Origin: CAYFZO01 sp965223735
Lineage (GTDB): Bacteria; Pseudomonadota; Gammaproteobacteria; Poriferisulfidales; Oxydemutatoraceae
Assembly (NCBI GenBank): GCA_965223735.1
Contig: OZ245010.1
Span: 1,364,001-1,428,000, forward strand
Direction of reading: 5' to 3'
DNA: 64,000 nucleotides
A model generated the notes under the pieces. The model made no database searches, was not told the origin of the DNA, and saw only the letters and a list, made by a program, of their open reading frames with translations. Shown piece by piece: positions 36,047-44,344 of the stretch (position 1 is the first letter of the stretch; each line of letters begins with the position of its first letter). The position numbers were made by a program, and so were the translations under genes.

Positions 36047-36220
36047 ACACGTAATGGCGGCTGATCAGGTAGAAAGATGGCCTCATTAATTCCTTGGTGT
36101 TACGCTTGACAATGCCTGTGCCGGGATTTCCTCAAACCGCCATGCGGATTGTATGTATATAATTCCTCATCTACCCGTATAGCTTTTCCAAATTTGCACC
36201 GTCTTCCCAGGAGGTTTCCA

Positions 36221-37327
36221 ATGGCAAATAAAAGCATAGATCAGGAAGCAAAAAAGGCGATTAAAAAAGCCCAGAAGACCATACGGGAAGTAAAAGAGAA
36301 AGACGGGAATGAGGCAGAAACGCGCCGCAGGGTTGAGAGAATATTTGAGAGCGTCCTGGGCTACAAGATAGAAAACCTGTCGCGGGAACATGCGGTAAAA
36401 GGGGCCGGGAGCACAGAGCATCTTGATTTTGCCGTCAAACTGTCTCCAGAGAAAAGCAATGAAGTATCCATGGTGGTGGAGTTGAAGCGTGCCAGCATGG
36501 AGCTTTCGCTCAAGCACCTTAAACAAGCCTCCCGCTATGCAATTGATTTGGGTTGTGAATGGGCCTTACTGACAAATGGCTGGCAATGGGAGTTACACCA
36601 TATTGAGTTTGGACAACCTCCTGATGTCAAGATCGTTAAATCCTGGGATATTCTGAACGATGAAATAATAGATTTAGTCAAAGAATTTCAGGTCATTTCA
36701 TATCACAGTCTCAGGCGGGGCACACTTGAAAAGTTGTGGGCGAAATACAGTGCTTTAAGCTCAGAGCAGTTGCTCTCTATTTTGCTGTCGGAATCCTCCT
36801 TGAAAAGAATCAGGGGTTCTATAAAGAAAGAGAGTGGCATTTCTGTTCATCCGGAAGAAATTGTTTCCGCTTTCCGGAGATTATTGAATGAGAAAGCGAG
36901 CAGGCTGATTGACTCAGTTAAGATTTCTTATCCCTCTTCCACCAGAGGTGCAACTAAACCCAGAACCAGATCTAAATCTGAGGGGAGCACCTCGAAAAAG
37001 CCGGATGATCTTCTGGAGAATCTCTACAAGGAACTGCATACGTGCCTGTTGACTCTCGGAGACGATGTAGAAGAAAAGAAACTCAAACGCTACGTGGCTT
37101 TCAAGCGTCACAAGAACTTTGCCAGCATTAAAACGTTTTCCGGTAAAGGCTGTGTGAAGGTTTGGTTAAAAGTCGATCCGGGTACGGTAACACTTGAGAC
37201 TGATTTCGCTCGGGACGTCCGTAATGTTGGTAACGTTGGCCTGGGGGATCTCGAGGTAACACTGTACAAAAGTGAAGATTTGCAAAAAGCGAAACCTCTG
37301 ATCCAACGAAGTTACGACGAAAACTGA
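36221..37327 (+). CDS. HsdR N-terminal-like nuclease domain fused to DUF5655
   Basis: The start is ATG 36221 behind CCCAGGAGGTTTCCA. Residues 1-150 resemble the type I restriction-enzyme R-subunit N-terminal domain: RVERIFESVLGYKIENLSRE, EHLDFAVKLSP and MVVELKRASMELS (the D...ExK pattern), then ASRYAIDLGCEWALLTNGWQ. The C-terminal 90 residues match DUF5655 (KRYVAFKRHKNFASIKTFSG, VKVWLKVDPGTV). Usually such proteins stand alone or beside defence genes; no HsdM or HsdS is here. Confidence 0.82.
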   Translation: MANKSIDQEAKKAIKKAQKTIREVKEKDGNEAETRRRVERIFESVLGYKIENLSREHAVKGAGSTEHLDFAVKLSPEKSNEVSMVVELKRASMELSLKHLKQASRYAIDLGCEWALLTNGWQWELHHIEFGQPPDVKIVKSWDILNDEIIDLVKEFQVISYHSLRRGTLEKLWAKYSALSSEQLLSILLSESSLKRIRGSIKKESGISVHPEEIVSAFRRLLNEKASRLIDSVKISYPSSTRGATKPRTRSKSEGSTSKKPDDLLENLYKELHTCLLTLGDDVEEKKLKRYVAFKRHKNFASIKTFSGKGCVKVWLKVDPGTVTLETDFARDVRNVGNVGLGDLEVTLYKSEDLQKAKPLIQRSYDEN

Positions 37328-37391
37328 AGAAATAACGGCCTGTACAGCAAAGCCGGAAAATGCCCCCGGCATTGCCCTGCGTATCGGCCCC

Positions 37392-38798
37392 TCACAGATC
37401 CGTCACCGTCTTCTCCAGCACTTCCGCAGTCAGCCCCAGTGTCTCCGACAGCGTCGGGTGCGGATGAATACTCGCGGCGATGTCCCGTGTATCGGCACCC
37501 ATCTCCATCGCCAGCACCATCTCGGCGATCAGTTCCCCCGCGTTGCGCCCGACAATCCCCGCGCCCACGATCCGTTTGCTCGCGGGGTCGCGCAGGATTT
37601 TCGTAAGCCCCTCGCCCGCACCCGTCCCGAGCGCGCGTCCGCTCGCCGACCACGGAAAGGTAGCGCACTGCACGGCGATGCCGCAACGTTCGGCTTCGGT
37701 TTCGTTGAGTCCCGTCCAGGCGATTTCGGGGTTGGTGTAGGCGACGCCGGGGATGGTCTTGGCGTCAAAGGCGGCGTTGTGTCCGGCGATCACTTCGGCG
37801 GCGACTTTGCCCTGGTGCGTCGCCTTGTGCGCGAGCAGCGGCCGACCGGCGACGTCGCCGATGGCGAAGATATGCCCGATGTTGGTGCGTTGTTGCGCGT
37901 CGGTCGGGATGAAGCCGTGTTCATCGAGCGCAACGCCCGCCCGCTCGACGCCGATCGCGTCGCTGTTCGGCAGTCGCCCGACCGACAGCAGCACGCGCTC
38001 GAATACATTGCCGGGGCCCGCGCTTTCGGCTTCGCCGCTGAAAACAACTTCCAGCCCTTTCTGCTTCGCCTCAATCCCCCCGACCTTTGACCTCACAAAG
38101 ATCTGTGCGCCGCGTTTCGCAAGGCGCTTCTCGAGCGGCTTCACGAGGTCGCGATCACATTCCATCATCAGTGCGCTGTCGGCTTCGACGATCGTGATCC
38201 CGGTGCCGAGCGCTTTATACACGCAGGCCATCTCAAGCCCGATCACGCCGCCGCCGATGACCAGCATCGTCTTCGGCACCTCTCCGATCTCAAGCGCGCC
38301 GGTCGAGTCCACGAACCGGGGGTCGTCGCAGTCGAGTTCGGGCAATGCGCGCGTGCGTGAACCGGTCGCGATGACCGCGTGATCAAAGGTGATCGTCCGC
38401 GCGCCGTCCGGGCCTTTGCACTCAACCGCATTGGCGGCGGTGAACGCGGCGTCGCCTTGGATGACCTGCACCTTGCGGCGTTTTGCCAGCAGGTTCAGCC
38501 CGTCGGTGAGCCGGCGGATGGTTTTGTTCTTGAACTGGTTCATCTTGTCGGGCCGGATGTCGGGCGCGCCGAAATCAACGCCGCATTGTTCCATCGCTTC
38601 GGCCTCGGTGATGGTTCCGGCGATGTGCAACAGGATCTTCGACGGGATGCAGCCGACGTTCAGGCACACGCCACCGAGACGGTCGTGGCGTTCGATCAGA
38701 ATGACGCGCCGGTCGAGGTCGGCGGCGCGGAAGGCAGCGGTGTAGCCGCCGGGGCCGCCGCCGATGACGAGGACTTCAGTATGTTCCCTGTCATTCAT
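37392..38798 (-). CDS. lpdA: Dihydrolipoamide dehydrogenase (E3)
   Basis: The flavoprotein that reoxidises lipoamide in the pyruvate dehydrogenase complex. FAD site VLVIGGGPGGYTAAF, redox disulfide GGVCLNVGCIPSKILLH, NAD site MLVIGGGVIGLEMACVYKAL and the C-terminal catalytic HPHPTLSE are all present. Length is 468 residues. Three truncated copies of its first codons precede it. Confidence 0.96.
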   Translation of the reverse strand: MNDREHTEVLVIGGGPGGYTAAFRAADLDRRVILIERHDRLGGVCLNVGCIPSKILLHIAGTITEAEAMEQCGVDFGAPDIRPDKMNQFKNKTIRRLTDGLNLLAKRRKVQVIQGDAAFTAANAVECKGPDGARTITFDHAVIATGSRTRALPELDCDDPRFVDSTGALEIGEVPKTMLVIGGGVIGLEMACVYKALGTGITIVEADSALMMECDRDLVKPLEKRLAKRGAQIFVRSKVGGIEAKQKGLEVVFSGEAESAGPGNVFERVLLSVGRLPNSDAIGVERAGVALDEHGFIPTDAQQRTNIGHIFAIGDVAGRPLLAHKATHQGKVAAEVIAGHNAAFDAKTIPGVAYTNPEIAWTGLNETEAERCGIAVQCATFPWSASGRALGTGAGEGLTKILRDPASKRIVGAGIVGRNAGELIAEMVLAMEMGADTRDIAASIHPHPTLSETLGLTAEVLEKTVTDL

Positions 38799-39010
38799 GC
38801 CGGGTCGTTCACCCCTTGTTCGTTCACCTCTTTAACGAGGACTTCGGTATGTTCCCTGTCGTTCATGCCGGGTCGTTCACCCCCCGTTCGTTCACCTCTT
38901 TAACGAGGACTTCAGTATGTTCCCTGTCATTCATGCCGGGTCGTTCACCCCTTGTTCGTTCACCTCTTTAACGAGGACTTCGGTATGTTCCCTGCCGTTC
39001 ATGCCGGGTC
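38799..39010 (-). repeat. Three truncated tandem copies of the lpd start (68-bp period)
   Basis: Read on the minus strand, the lpd ATG at 38798 is preceded by near-identical units with ATGs at 38866, 38934 and 39002. Each encodes MNDREHTEVLV and then diverges from lpd into KEVNE(Q/R)GVNDPA before a stop that overlaps the next ATG (CATGAA). The period of 68 is not a multiple of three, so each copy is a closed 23-codon ORF. This makes a chain of mini-ORFs leading into lpd. Confidence 0.9.
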
Positions 39011-39379
39011 GTTCACCCCCCCATTCGTACACCTCTTTTGGGCTCACCTTATCCTGCCGGTCCCGACATCAAAAAACTGGCGGCTCACTTCCCATCCATC
39101 AGCCTCTTCCGGGTTCACTGGCATGTGCCTGATCGCTCATGCCGGATTGCCTGCATCAGGCCGTTCACGTTGCCGGATCACCAGTAAAGCCGTTGCAACC
39201 CGACCGGTAACTGATCCGATGGGGAGACATCCCGGTGTTCATCAGGGATCATAGGTCAAACCCGCCGCCACGTCTGTAATCTCCCGGTGGCCTGACAAAC
39301 CACATTGCAATTGCTTTGAGATGATCGCCACGTCCGGAACCTCCGGGAACACCGAGAAACACCCCATGTTCATCAGGCA
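39011..39379 (-). repeat. Gap between lpd repeats and aceF, with degenerate copies of the aceF 3' end
   Basis: GTTCATCAGG(G/C)ATCA followed by GTCAAACC occurs near 39237 and, as the aceF end itself, near 39368, with similar CGCCACGTC and CTCCGGG blocks alongside. This suggests an old tandem duplication of about 130 bases past the aceF stop. No gene is seen. Confidence 0.5.
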
Positions 39380-40795
39380 TCACAGTTCAAACCGCTGCGG
39401 CTCGCCCAGTAGCCGACAGTAATGCGTGATGAAGCGTACGGCGTCGGCGCCGTTGATCACGCGATGATCGTAGGACAGGTCGAGCGGTAGCATCAGGCGC
39501 GGCGTGAACTGCCCGCCGTCCCACACCGGCTGCATCCGTGTGCGCGAGACGCCGACGATGGCGACTTCGGGGGTGTTCACGATCGGCGTGAATGCGGTGC
39601 CGCCGAGACCGCCGAGGCTGGTGATCGTGATGCACGCGCCTTCAATGTCATCGCGGCGCAGTTTGCCGTTGTGCGCGCGCGTGGCGAGGTCTTCGATGCC
39701 GCGCGCGATGTCAAACACGTTGCGCCGGTCGGCGTCGCGCAGCACCGGCGCGATCAGTCCTTTCGGTGTATCCACCGCGACTGCAATATGGCAGTAGTGC
39801 TTGTAGATCACCACGCCTTTTTCCTCGTTCAGCGAGGCGTTGAACTTCGGGAAGTCGGCCAGCGCATCAGCCAGCGCACGGATCAGGAAAGGCAGCAACG
39901 TCAGTTTGATCCGCTTTTTCTCGGCCTCGTTCTTGTGCGTGCAACGCAGGGCTTCGAGTTCGGTCACGTCGGCTTCGTCGTGTTGCGTCACGTGCGGCAC
40001 GTTCAGCCACGACCGCCGCATCCGCGCCGAGGACAGTTTGTCGATGCGTCCGATCTTGACCTCCTCGACTTCGCCGAACGCGGAGAAGTCGGGGAGCACG
40101 ACGGCGGGCGCCGCGTATTCAGCCTTGTCGGCAGGGCGTTTACCGGCGAGGGTCTGCTGTGCGAACTGCTTGATGTCTTCCTTGAGGATGCGCCCGCCGG
40201 CGCCGGTGCCCTTGACGCGGTTCAGGTCAACGCCGAGTTCACGCGCGAGGTGACGTACAGCCGGGCTCGCGTAGGCGGCCGTTGCGGTATCGGTGCGCCC
40301 GGCAGCCGCGTCTTTGGCGTCGGCACCCCGCGGTTCGGAAAAACCTCCCGCTGTTCGTGAAATTGTGTCGGCGGCGTCGGCGGCGCGCCTCTCAGTCTCT
40401 CTCTTGCCAGCGGGCAGATCACCATCGGTTGCGACGTCAGCCGTTTGATCTGCCGACTCATCGTCCGGTTGATCCACCTGGGCAAGTTTGGTGTCTGTGC
40501 CGGATGTGCCGGGCGTCGCCTGACTCGGCATCCCGCCGCCGACGTGCGCGTCGCCCGTCGTCTCGAGCGTTACCAGCAGGTCGCCTTCGGACACGCGGTC
40601 GCTGAGTTTGACGGCGACGGTCTTGACCGTGCCGGCGATATTCGACGGCACTTCCATCGCGGCCTTGTCGCTTTCGAGCGTGACCAGCGAGTCATCGACC
40701 GCGACCGTGTCGCCGGGTTTGACCAGCACCTCGATCACCTCGACCGATTCAAAGTCGTCGAGGTTGGGGACGCGGATTTCAGCGGTTCCGTTCAT
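39380..40795 (-). CDS. aceF: Dihydrolipoamide acetyltransferase (E2 of pyruvate dehydrogenase)
   Basis: It has one N-terminal lipoyl domain with the lipoylated lysine in LESDKAAMEVPS, a linker rich in alanine and acidic residues, the E1/E3-binding domain (ASPAVRHLARELGVDLNRVK) and a catalytic domain ending with DLSYDHRVINGADAVRFI (active-site histidine). The start is ATG 40795 (MNGTAEIRVPNLDD). A single lipoyl domain makes it shorter (471 aa) than the E. coli protein. ald lies just upstream. Confidence 0.95.
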   Translation of the reverse strand: MNGTAEIRVPNLDDFESVEVIEVLVKPGDTVAVDDSLVTLESDKAAMEVPSNIAGTVKTVAVKLSDRVSEGDLLVTLETTGDAHVGGGMPSQATPGTSGTDTKLAQVDQPDDESADQTADVATDGDLPAGKRETERRAADAADTISRTAGGFSEPRGADAKDAAAGRTDTATAAYASPAVRHLARELGVDLNRVKGTGAGGRILKEDIKQFAQQTLAGKRPADKAEYAAPAVVLPDFSAFGEVEEVKIGRIDKLSSARMRRSWLNVPHVTQHDEADVTELEALRCTHKNEAEKKRIKLTLLPFLIRALADALADFPKFNASLNEEKGVVIYKHYCHIAVAVDTPKGLIAPVLRDADRRNVFDIARGIEDLATRAHNGKLRRDDIEGACITITSLGGLGGTAFTPIVNTPEVAIVGVSRTRMQPVWDGGQFTPRLMLPLDLSYDHRVINGADAVRFITHYCRLLGEPQRFEL

Positions 40796-40866
40796 GGTCT
40801 TGCAACCCATCTGGTACCCGCAGATGCGTGCGGGCTTCGGGCGTGGATTTTGGCAACTCCGCTCAT
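40792..40866 (-). pseudogene. Truncated duplicate of the aceF start
   Basis: ATG 40866 begins MSGVAKIHARSPHA, matching aceF MNGTAEIRVPNLD at the nucleotide level (GAGACCATGAGCGGAGTTGC versus AAGACCATGAACGGAACCGC). The 24-residue frame ends in a TGA overlapping the aceF ATG. Period is 71 bases. Confidence 0.75.
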
Positions 40867-40870
40867 GGTC

Positions 40871-41980
40871 TCACAGCAGCGAGCGGGGGTCGTGGTAGTC
40901 GAGGCCGAGGTCGGTTGCGGTTTGCGGGTGGGTCATTCTGCCGTCGCACACGCTGAGCCCCTCGATCAGACCGGGGTCGTCGCGCAGCGTCTGCCGCCAG
41001 CCGTTGTCGGCGATCGCGGTCACGTAATTGAGCGTCGCGTGGTTCAGCGACAGCGTCGAGGTCAGCGGCACGATACCCGGCATGTTCGTCACGCAGTAGT
41101 GCACGACGCCTTCATCTACATAAGTCGGTTCGCTGTGAGTGGTCGGGCGCGAGGTCTCGAAACATCCGCCCTGATCCACCGCGACATCGACGATCACGGC
41201 GCCCGGTTTCATCTGCGAGATCAGTGCGCGGTCGGCCACGCACGGTGTCTTGCCGCCGGGCACCAGCAGGGCGCCGACCACGAGATCGGCGTCGGCGAGG
41301 TGCCGCCGGAAGGCGTCGTCGCCGGAGAGCACCGGCGTCATTTTGCCGAGTTGTTGCTTCGCGCGTTCGAGTGCCTGCCTGGACTTGTCGAGTACAAACA
41401 CGTTGGCCCGCATCCCGCACGCGATCCCGGCGGCGCTGGTGCCGACGGTGCCGGCACCGAGCACGACGACTTTCGCGGGCGCCGCGCCGGGGGCGCCGCC
41501 GAGCAGCAGGCCGCGTCCGCCGTGGGGCTTTTCAAGGTAATGCGCGCCGGTCTGTGTTGCGAGGCGCCCGGCGATGACCGACATCGGGATCAGCAGCGGG
41601 CGGCTGCCGTCGGGTGCGGCGATCGTTTCATAGGCGATGCACACCGCGCCACTGTCGAGCAGCGCGCAGGTCATGTCGGGGTCGGCGACGAGGTGCAGAT
41701 AGCAGAACAAGATCTGGCCTTCGTGTAGCAGTTTGAATTCGTTGCTCTGAGGCTCTTTGACTTTGACGATCAACTCGGCCTGCGCATAAACGGTGTTGAT
41801 GTCGGGCGCGATCTCGGCGCCGGCGTCGCGGTAATGGTCGTCGGTGAAGTTGATCGCGGCGCCGGCGTCGCGTTGCACGACCACCCGGTGGCCGTGCCCG
41901 CTCAGCGCCCTGACGCTGTCGGGGATGAGGCCGACGCGGTATTCGTGATCCTTGATCTCTTTGGGAACCCCGATCAGCAT
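40871..41980 (-). CDS. ald: Alanine dehydrogenase
   Basis: NAD-dependent oxidative deamination of alanine to pyruvate and ammonium. Signatures: MLIGVPKEIKDHEYRVGLIP, the pyruvate-binding lysine in LIVKVKEPQSNE, the catalytic histidine in LFCYLHLVADP and the nucleotide site VVVLGAGTVGTSAAGIACGM. 369 residues, normal length. Located between aceE and aceF, so alanine-derived pyruvate could feed the PDH complex directly. Three truncated copies of its 5' end precede it. Confidence 0.95.
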   Translation of the reverse strand: MLIGVPKEIKDHEYRVGLIPDSVRALSGHGHRVVVQRDAGAAINFTDDHYRDAGAEIAPDINTVYAQAELIVKVKEPQSNEFKLLHEGQILFCYLHLVADPDMTCALLDSGAVCIAYETIAAPDGSRPLLIPMSVIAGRLATQTGAHYLEKPHGGRGLLLGGAPGAAPAKVVVLGAGTVGTSAAGIACGMRANVFVLDKSRQALERAKQQLGKMTPVLSGDDAFRRHLADADLVVGALLVPGGKTPCVADRALISQMKPGAVIVDVAVDQGGCFETSRPTTHSEPTYVDEGVVHYCVTNMPGIVPLTSTLSLNHATLNYVTAIADNGWRQTLRDDPGLIEGLSVCDGRMTHPQTATDLGLDYHDPRSLL

Positions 41981-42246
41981 CTGGTGTATTTCCCGGTGTC
42001 GTCACCGTTTGAATTCGCCGCTTTGACTTGGATGATCAACCCGGCCTGCGCATAAACGGTGTTGATGTCGGGCGCGATCTCGGCGCCGGCGTCGCGGTAA
42101 TGGTCGTCGGTGAAGTTGATCTCGGCGCCGGCGTCGCGTTGCACGACCACCCGGTGGCCGTGCCCGCTCAGCGCCCTGACGCTGTCGGGGATGAGGCCGA
42201 CGCGGTATTCGTGATCCTTGATCTCTTTGGGAACCCCGATCAGCAT
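41974..42246 (-). pseudogene. Truncated ald copy 1 (nearest the intact gene)
   Basis: An intact 90-codon ORF repeating the first 73 or so residues of alanine dehydrogenase, then IQVKAANSNGDDTGKYTRC. It lacks the catalytic lysine, the catalytic histidine and the NAD domain. Its stop (TGCTGA) overlaps the ATG of intact ald. It differs from the others by GAEINF where intact ald has GAAINF. Confidence 0.9.
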
Positions 42247-42512
42247 CTGGTGTATTTCCCGGTGTCGTCACCGTTTGAATTCGCCGCTTTGACTTGGATG
42301 ATCAACCCGGCCTGCGCATAAACGGTGTTGATGTCGGGCGCGATCTCGGCGCCGGCGTCGCGGTAATGGTCGTCGGTGAAGTTGATCGCGGTGCCGGCGT
42401 CGCGTTGCACGACCACCCGGTGGCCGTGCCCGCTCAGCGCCCTGACGCTGTCGGGGATGAGGCCGACGCGGTATTCGTGATCCTTGATCTCTTTGGGAAC
42501 CCCGATCAGCAT
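42240..42512 (-). pseudogene. Truncated ald copy 2
   Basis: Same 90-codon structure as copy 1, with GTAINF. The stop overlaps the start of copy 1 by 7 bases. The period of 266 bases is not a multiple of three, so each copy is a separate frame. Confidence 0.9.
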
Positions 42513-42778
42513 CTGGTGTATTTCCCGGTGTCGTCACCGTTTGAATTCGCCGCTTTGACTTGGATGATCAACCCGGCCTGCGCATAAACGGTGTTGATGT
42601 CGGGCGCGATCTCGGCGCCGGCGTCGCGGTAATGGTCGTCGGTGAAGTTGATCGCGGTGCCGGCGTCGCGTTGCACGACCACCCGGTGGCCGTGCTCGCT
42701 CAGCGCCCTGACGCTGTCGGGGATGAGGCCGACGCGGTATTCGTGATCCTTGATCTCTTTGGGAACCCCGATCAGCAT
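42506..42778 (-). pseudogene. Truncated ald copy 3 (most upstream)
   Basis: Same as copy 2 except SEHGHR for SGHGHR. Just upstream (42780-42860) is a diverged sequence similar to the tail of each repeat: CGTCACCGTTTGAA-CCGC and CTTTGACCTTGGCGATCAA. The latter resembles ald internal CTTTGACTTTGACGATCAA, so the duplication probably arose by recombination at this short homology. Confidence 0.9.
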
Positions 42779-42980
42779 GGCGTATGTCCCTGTGCCGTCA
42801 CCGTTTGAACCCGCCGTGCCGGGACACTTTGACCTTGGCGATCAATCCGGCGACCTGCACATCCGCCAGTCTCCGTGCGCAAGCCGTTTACAGGCTGCCA
42901 TATTGCCGCTGTCCCTGCGTATTCACCGGGCATCGGGCGGCGTTGATCGGGTGTCGTGCACATTGTGCAGGCTGGAATAC
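42779..42980. other. Original upstream region of ald
   Basis: About 200 bases between ald copy 3 and the aceE 3' copy. It contains the CTTTGACCTTGGCGATCAA microhomology described above. No gene is seen. Confidence 0.5.
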
Positions 42981-43140
42981 TCATACCTTGAACGGCGCCG
43001 TTCTGTCGCAGTCAATGCCGTAGCGATTATACGCCTCGGCGACCTTGTTCCGCGGGAATTTGCCTTGCGCGGACAGCGCATACAACGCGGTGGTCGTGAT
43101 GTAGCGGCGGTCCACTTCAAAGAAGTTGCGCAATGCTTCG
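42981..43140 (-). pseudogene. Duplicated aceE 3' end (distal copy)
   Basis: 160 bases nearly identical (about five differences) to the aceE end at 45505-45664, coding ALRNFFEVDRRYITTTALYA to DCDRTAPFKV and the stop. Homology ends abruptly at 43140. Together with the proximal copy it brackets the restriction-modification cassette as direct repeats. Confidence 0.93.
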
Positions 43141-43240
43141 CCCGACATGCCGCTGTCGGCAACGCAGATCACGCGCTCTCATCTGCCCCACGGCTGGCAG
43201 TAGCTATAGCCGGTTATGGCAAACCTCGTGTGTTTCATCT

Positions 43241-44340
43241 TCACTTTTTGGTAATGAACACGGCATCAGAAAGGGGGCAATACCGTTTCCCGTCTTTCCA
43301 AGTGAACGCAGTTTTAAGCCGCTTTGTGTTTTTCGAGCCGAAATTGTTCAAATATCTGTTAATCCTGTTTTTCAATAGATTTACATTACGCTTCATTTTC
43401 CAGCTTTCTTCCAGGCTATTCTCATCTATAAGAATCAAAAACAATCTGTTTGCGGCATCAAAGCGTCTTTCGCCTTGTTCCTCGTATAACCAGCGAATCA
43501 ATATGTCCGGCTTCGAAATGGTGTCTTTTACAATCCTTTTTCTTGTGGCGCTAAACTGCTTCCAGAACTTTTTTGTTCCTGCATCAACGCTTTCTTGGAA
43601 CCGCGTGATCAACTCTATAAAAATAACTTTATCTTTTTGATTTTTGTCGTATTTAATGCCTTTTTCATAAGCAAAGTGTTTTAGTTCCTGAAGCTCTGTG
43701 CTTAAGCCGAGTTCCTTTCTCTTTATCTGCATGAAACCGTCCGGGAAATGCGTAACCTTTAAGTCGAAAGGAATGCTGCCAATAAAGAAATCAACTTTTT
43801 TGATTAAGCCAACTGTGGGCGTGACTTTTCTATGATCCTTAAAAATGTCTTCAATCAATATAGAGGTCCAGTGATTAAACCAGGAGGATAGAACATAACT
43901 TCTCATGCTCTCGTGGATTTCACTCTCAATCTTTTTTGTAATGAGATTGAAATTCCTTATCTTTTTGATGTAATTATTGACAATTGTGCGTTCGAGGTTG
44001 TTTTGATACAGGCCGCCCAATCAAATACTTGCAGTTTGTAAAGCTCGGAAATCAGTTTCGTCTCCCCATCTTTTCTTTCTGCCCGTTCCTCCTGGTATTT
44101 TTTACCGATAAATTTGTCGAGCACCTTTTCGCTTGGCTGCTGGCTGTAAATATACTCAAAAAGCTTTGGCCCTTTTATATCGGTGCAGTTGATCTTGGCG
44201 AGATCACAAAACTCAACCATGAGGGTTTTGCGGGAAATCGCTCTCAACTTCAGCCAGTAAATCGCCCCTTTTTCTTTAAGAAGAACGTCAAACTTGTTTT
44301 CCTTATAAAGCTGTTTGAAGTAATTGAATTTATCTGCCAT
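43241..44340 (-). pseudogene. Type II restriction endonuclease with a single-base frameshift
   Basis: ATG 44340 begins MADKFNYFKQLYKENKFDVL and runs to ELYKLQVFDW near 44020. The GGG (minus strand, 44016-44018) then seems to have lost one G, because the next frame continues GGLYQNNLERTIVNNYIKKI to 43241. The restored protein is about 366 residues with a likely PD-(D/E)XK core VDFFIGSIPFDLKVTHFP. The start lies 4 bases after the methyltransferase stop. As sequenced, the nuclease is split and probably inactive. Confidence 0.8.
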
Positions 44341-44344
44341 GTTT

